From: Rhizobium sp. LC145
GTDB taxonomy: Bacteria; Pseudomonadota; Alphaproteobacteria; Rhizobiales; Rhizobiaceae
Assembly: GCF_001005825.1 (NCBI RefSeq)
Contig: NZ_LBHV01000008.1
Coordinates: 250,501-314,500, forward strand
DNA: 64,000 nucleotides
Direction of reading: 5' to 3'
The notes beneath the pieces were generated by a model that was not told the DNA's origin, searched no databases, and was given only the letters and a program-made list of their open reading frames with translations. This document shows positions 62,479 to 64,000 of the stretch, piece after piece (the stretch's first letter is position 1; every line of letters begins with the position of its first letter). The position numbers and the translations under genes are program-made.

Positions 62479-62634
62479 TCACTCCTTTGCCGGCGGGTTG
62501 AGCCGCTCCGAGGGCACCCGCACGGTTACGTCCCGCTCGCGCGGCTCGACGAGCATCACCAGGGCCTGCATGCTTCCATAGATCAGGCCGGCGATCGCCG
62601 CGAGCACGAACAGGAAGCGAAAGAGGGTGGGCAT
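62479..62634 (-). CDS. Small single-helix membrane protein of 51 residues
   Basis: MPTLFRFLFVLAAIAGLIYG leads one membrane helix (about residues 4-27), followed by a short periplasmic or cytosolic tail EPRERDVTVRVPSERLNPPAKE. The ATG at 62634 is used; the frame is open to 62697. It lies 7 bases before xerD on the same strand and divergent from aroK. I recall no function. Its placement between xerD and aroK and clear protein-like composition argue it is real. Confidence 0.6.
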   Translation of the reverse strand: MPTLFRFLFVLAAIAGLIYGSMQALVMLVEPRERDVTVRVPSERLNPPAKE

Positions 62635-62767
62635 GCGCGGGCTTTCTTCGGCGTTTCCGGAACGTTGACCGCCGACTATATGCGGAAAGCCTCGCAAGTG
62701 CGCAAGAAGCTACCCTTGACGCTGCCGGTGCATTTGTCGATACCGTTTTTTGAAACGGAACCGGACA

Positions 62768-63358
62768 ATGAACGAAGCTGCAACATCCGTCGCCCAAAAC
62801 CTGAGCGAACAGGCGCGCGCTGCGCTCGGCAAGCGCAACCTCGTCTTCGTCGGTCTCATGGGTGCCGGCAAATCGGTGATCGGCAGGCTCGTCGCCCAGG
62901 CGCTTTCGATACCGTTCATCGATACGGATGCCGAAATCGAGCGGGTTTCGCGCATGACGATCAGCGAGCTGTTCGCCGCCTATGGGGAGCAGGAGTTCAG
63001 GGCGCTGGAGACCCGGGTGATCGAACGGCTGCTGAAGGGCGGACCGCGGGTCGTCTCCACCGGCGGGGGCGCTTTCATCAACGAGAACACAAGGCGGCAG
63101 ATCAAGCTCGGCGGTGTCTCGATCTGGCTGAAGGCCGATCTCGACATTCTCTGGGAGAGGGTGAGCAGGCGCGACCACCGGCCGCTTCTGAAAACCGAGA
63201 ACCCGAAGCAGACGCTCGAGAACCTGATGATCCAGCGCTATCCGATCTATGCGGAGGCGGATCTCACGGTCGAGTCGGAAGACGTCCGCAAGGACGTCAT
63301 GGTCAAGAATGTGTTGGCGGCCGTCGTAGGCCTTGCCGGCGAAGGTGAGAGACGATGA
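62768..63358 (+). CDS. aroK: Shikimate kinase
   Basis: This 196-residue P-loop kinase phosphorylates shikimate in the aromatic amino-acid pathway. Walker A is GLMGAGKSVIGR, the shikimate site IDTDAEIERVSRMTISELFAAYGEQEFRALE, and VVSTGGGAFI the GGG motif; RDHRPLL is the lid Arg region. ATG 62768 is used; TTG 62750 is in frame. The stop overlaps the aroB start (ATGA), so the two are coupled. It lacks a CDS partner to the left on this strand; the promoter lies in the spacer toward 62640. Confidence 0.96.
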   Translation: MNEAATSVAQNLSEQARAALGKRNLVFVGLMGAGKSVIGRLVAQALSIPFIDTDAEIERVSRMTISELFAAYGEQEFRALETRVIERLLKGGPRVVSTGGGAFINENTRRQIKLGGVSIWLKADLDILWERVSRRDHRPLLKTENPKQTLENLMIQRYPIYAEADLTVESEDVRKDVMVKNVLAAVVGLAGEGERR

Positions 63359-64000
63359 ACATTTCCTCCCGGCATCCGGAACGTCTGGTGCATGTGCCGC
63401 TCGGCGAGCGCGCCTATGATATCCTCATCGGCCCTGGGCTGATTTCGCGGGCCGGCGGAGAGATCACCACGCGGCTGAAAGGCCGCCGCGCAGCCATCGT
63501 CACCGACGAACATGTGGCGCCGCTTTATCTCGAAGCTCTCATGGACAGCCTGCAAACGGACGGTATCGAAGCGGTTTCGCTGACGCTGCCGGCGGGCGAG
63601 AAGACCAAGAGCCTGGAGCATCTGGCGACCGTGACCGACATGGTGCTGTCGGCCCGCATAGAGCGCAACGATGCGGTGATCGCGCTCGGCGGCGGCGTGA
63701 TCGGCGATCTCGCTGGGTTTGCGGCCGGCATCGTGCGCCGCGGCGTCCGTTTCGTGCAGATTCCGACCTCGCTCCTGGCGCAGGTCGATTCCTCCGTCGG
63801 CGGTAAGACCGGCATCAACAGCCGCCATGGCAAGAACCTGCTCGGCGTCTTCCATCAGCCGGATCTCGTGCTTGCCGATACGGCTGCGCTCGACAGTCTC
63901 TCCGAGCGCGAATTCCGTGCCGGCTATGCCGAGGTGGCGAAATACGGGCTGATCGACAAGCCGGATTTCTTCGCCTGGCTCGAGAAGAACTGGGGCCAGG
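63355..64000 (+). CDS. aroB: 3-dehydroquinate synthase, 5' part
   Basis: This is the first 215 residues of AroB, cut off by the window end. It makes 3-dehydroquinate from DAHP with NAD and a metal. Seen are the NAD-binding domain (AAIVTDEHVAPLY, LPAGEKTKSLEHL), ALGGGVIGDLAGFAAGIVRRGVRFVQIPTSLLAQVDSSVGGKTGIN, and EFRAGYAEVAKYGLI with metal ligands following. It begins inside the aroK stop. Confidence 0.97.
   Translation, partial: MNISSRHPERLVHVPLGERAYDILIGPGLISRAGGEITTRLKGRRAAIVTDEHVAPLYLEALMDSLQTDGIEAVSLTLPAGEKTKSLEHLATVTDMVLSARIERNDAVIALGGGVIGDLAGFAAGIVRRGVRFVQIPTSLLAQVDSSVGGKTGINSRHGKNLLGVFHQPDLVLADTAALDSLSEREFRAGYAEVAKYGLIDKPDFFAWLEKNWGQ

Overview
The window reads as ordinary chromosomal DNA of an alphaproteobacterium of the order Rhizobiales, most likely family Rhizobiaceae. 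It is GC-rich and densely coded. The signs are: a split F1-type atpHAGDC operon without Fo genes, a C4-pathway hemA, an Omp19-like lipoprotein beside sdhB, the order mdh-sucCDAB-lpdA, an fdsGBACD formate dehydrogenase, and a RIME-like palindromic repeat. No prophage, insertion sequence, plasmid gene or CRISPR array was seen.

Layout. 1-3.4 kb: 3' end of sdhA, sdhB, an Inh/Omp19-like lipoprotein, zapE. 3.5-13.1 kb: TCA-cycle cluster mdh-sucC-sucD-sucA-sucB-(MAPEG protein)-lpdA. 13.1-20.2 kb: TraB/GumN protein and xerC on the minus strand, then an acyltransferase, an AAA ATPase broken by two frameshifts, priA and a small membrane protein. 20.4-25.4 kb: atpHAGDC. 25.5-34.5 kb: LysR regulator, fdsG-fdsB-fdsA-fdhD-fdsD (soluble NAD-dependent molybdenum formate dehydrogenase) and an oxalate/formate-antiporter-family carrier. 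34.5-38 kb, minus strand: a cytosolic double-PAS chemoreceptor, a CheW protein, arginase. 38-45 kb, minus strand: tamB, tamA and a glycine-zipper lipoprotein. 45.3-49 kb: coxS-coxL-coxM, a form II CO-dehydrogenase-like molybdenum hydroxylase. 49.1-55 kb: hemA behind an FNR/FixK-type box, a RIME-like element, dxr (minus), an FAD monooxygenase, a SleB-like hydrolase (minus), a glycolipid-binding-family protein. 55-64 kb: tRNA-Arg(CCT), an M20 amidohydrolase, a D-Ala-D-Ala carboxypeptidase with a His-rich COG0523 GTPase, tusA-like, an L,D-transpeptidase, accA, xerD, a tiny membrane protein, aroK and the start of aroB.

The genes form a core energy block. SdhAB, Mdh, SucCD and SucAB-Lpd carry out contiguous TCA steps and feed NADH, quinol and GTP/ATP. 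AtpHAGDC is the catalytic head of ATP synthase. Fds and Cox are two unrelated molybdenum enzymes that can feed electrons from formate and from an unknown (CO-like) substrate. HemA starts haem synthesis. Around this sit envelope genes (TamAB, peptidoglycan enzymes, AccA) and chromosome-maintenance genes (XerC, XerD, PriA, ZapE).

No convincing wholly new system was found. The most unusual signals are regulatory or structural: a hairpin between an exact Shine-Dalgarno and the sucA start, a double frameshift in one ATPase gene, a large imperfect inverted repeat between coxS and coxL, competing hairpins before sucA, and an intercistronic atpD-atpC hairpin. All assignments come from reading the sequence; no database search was run.
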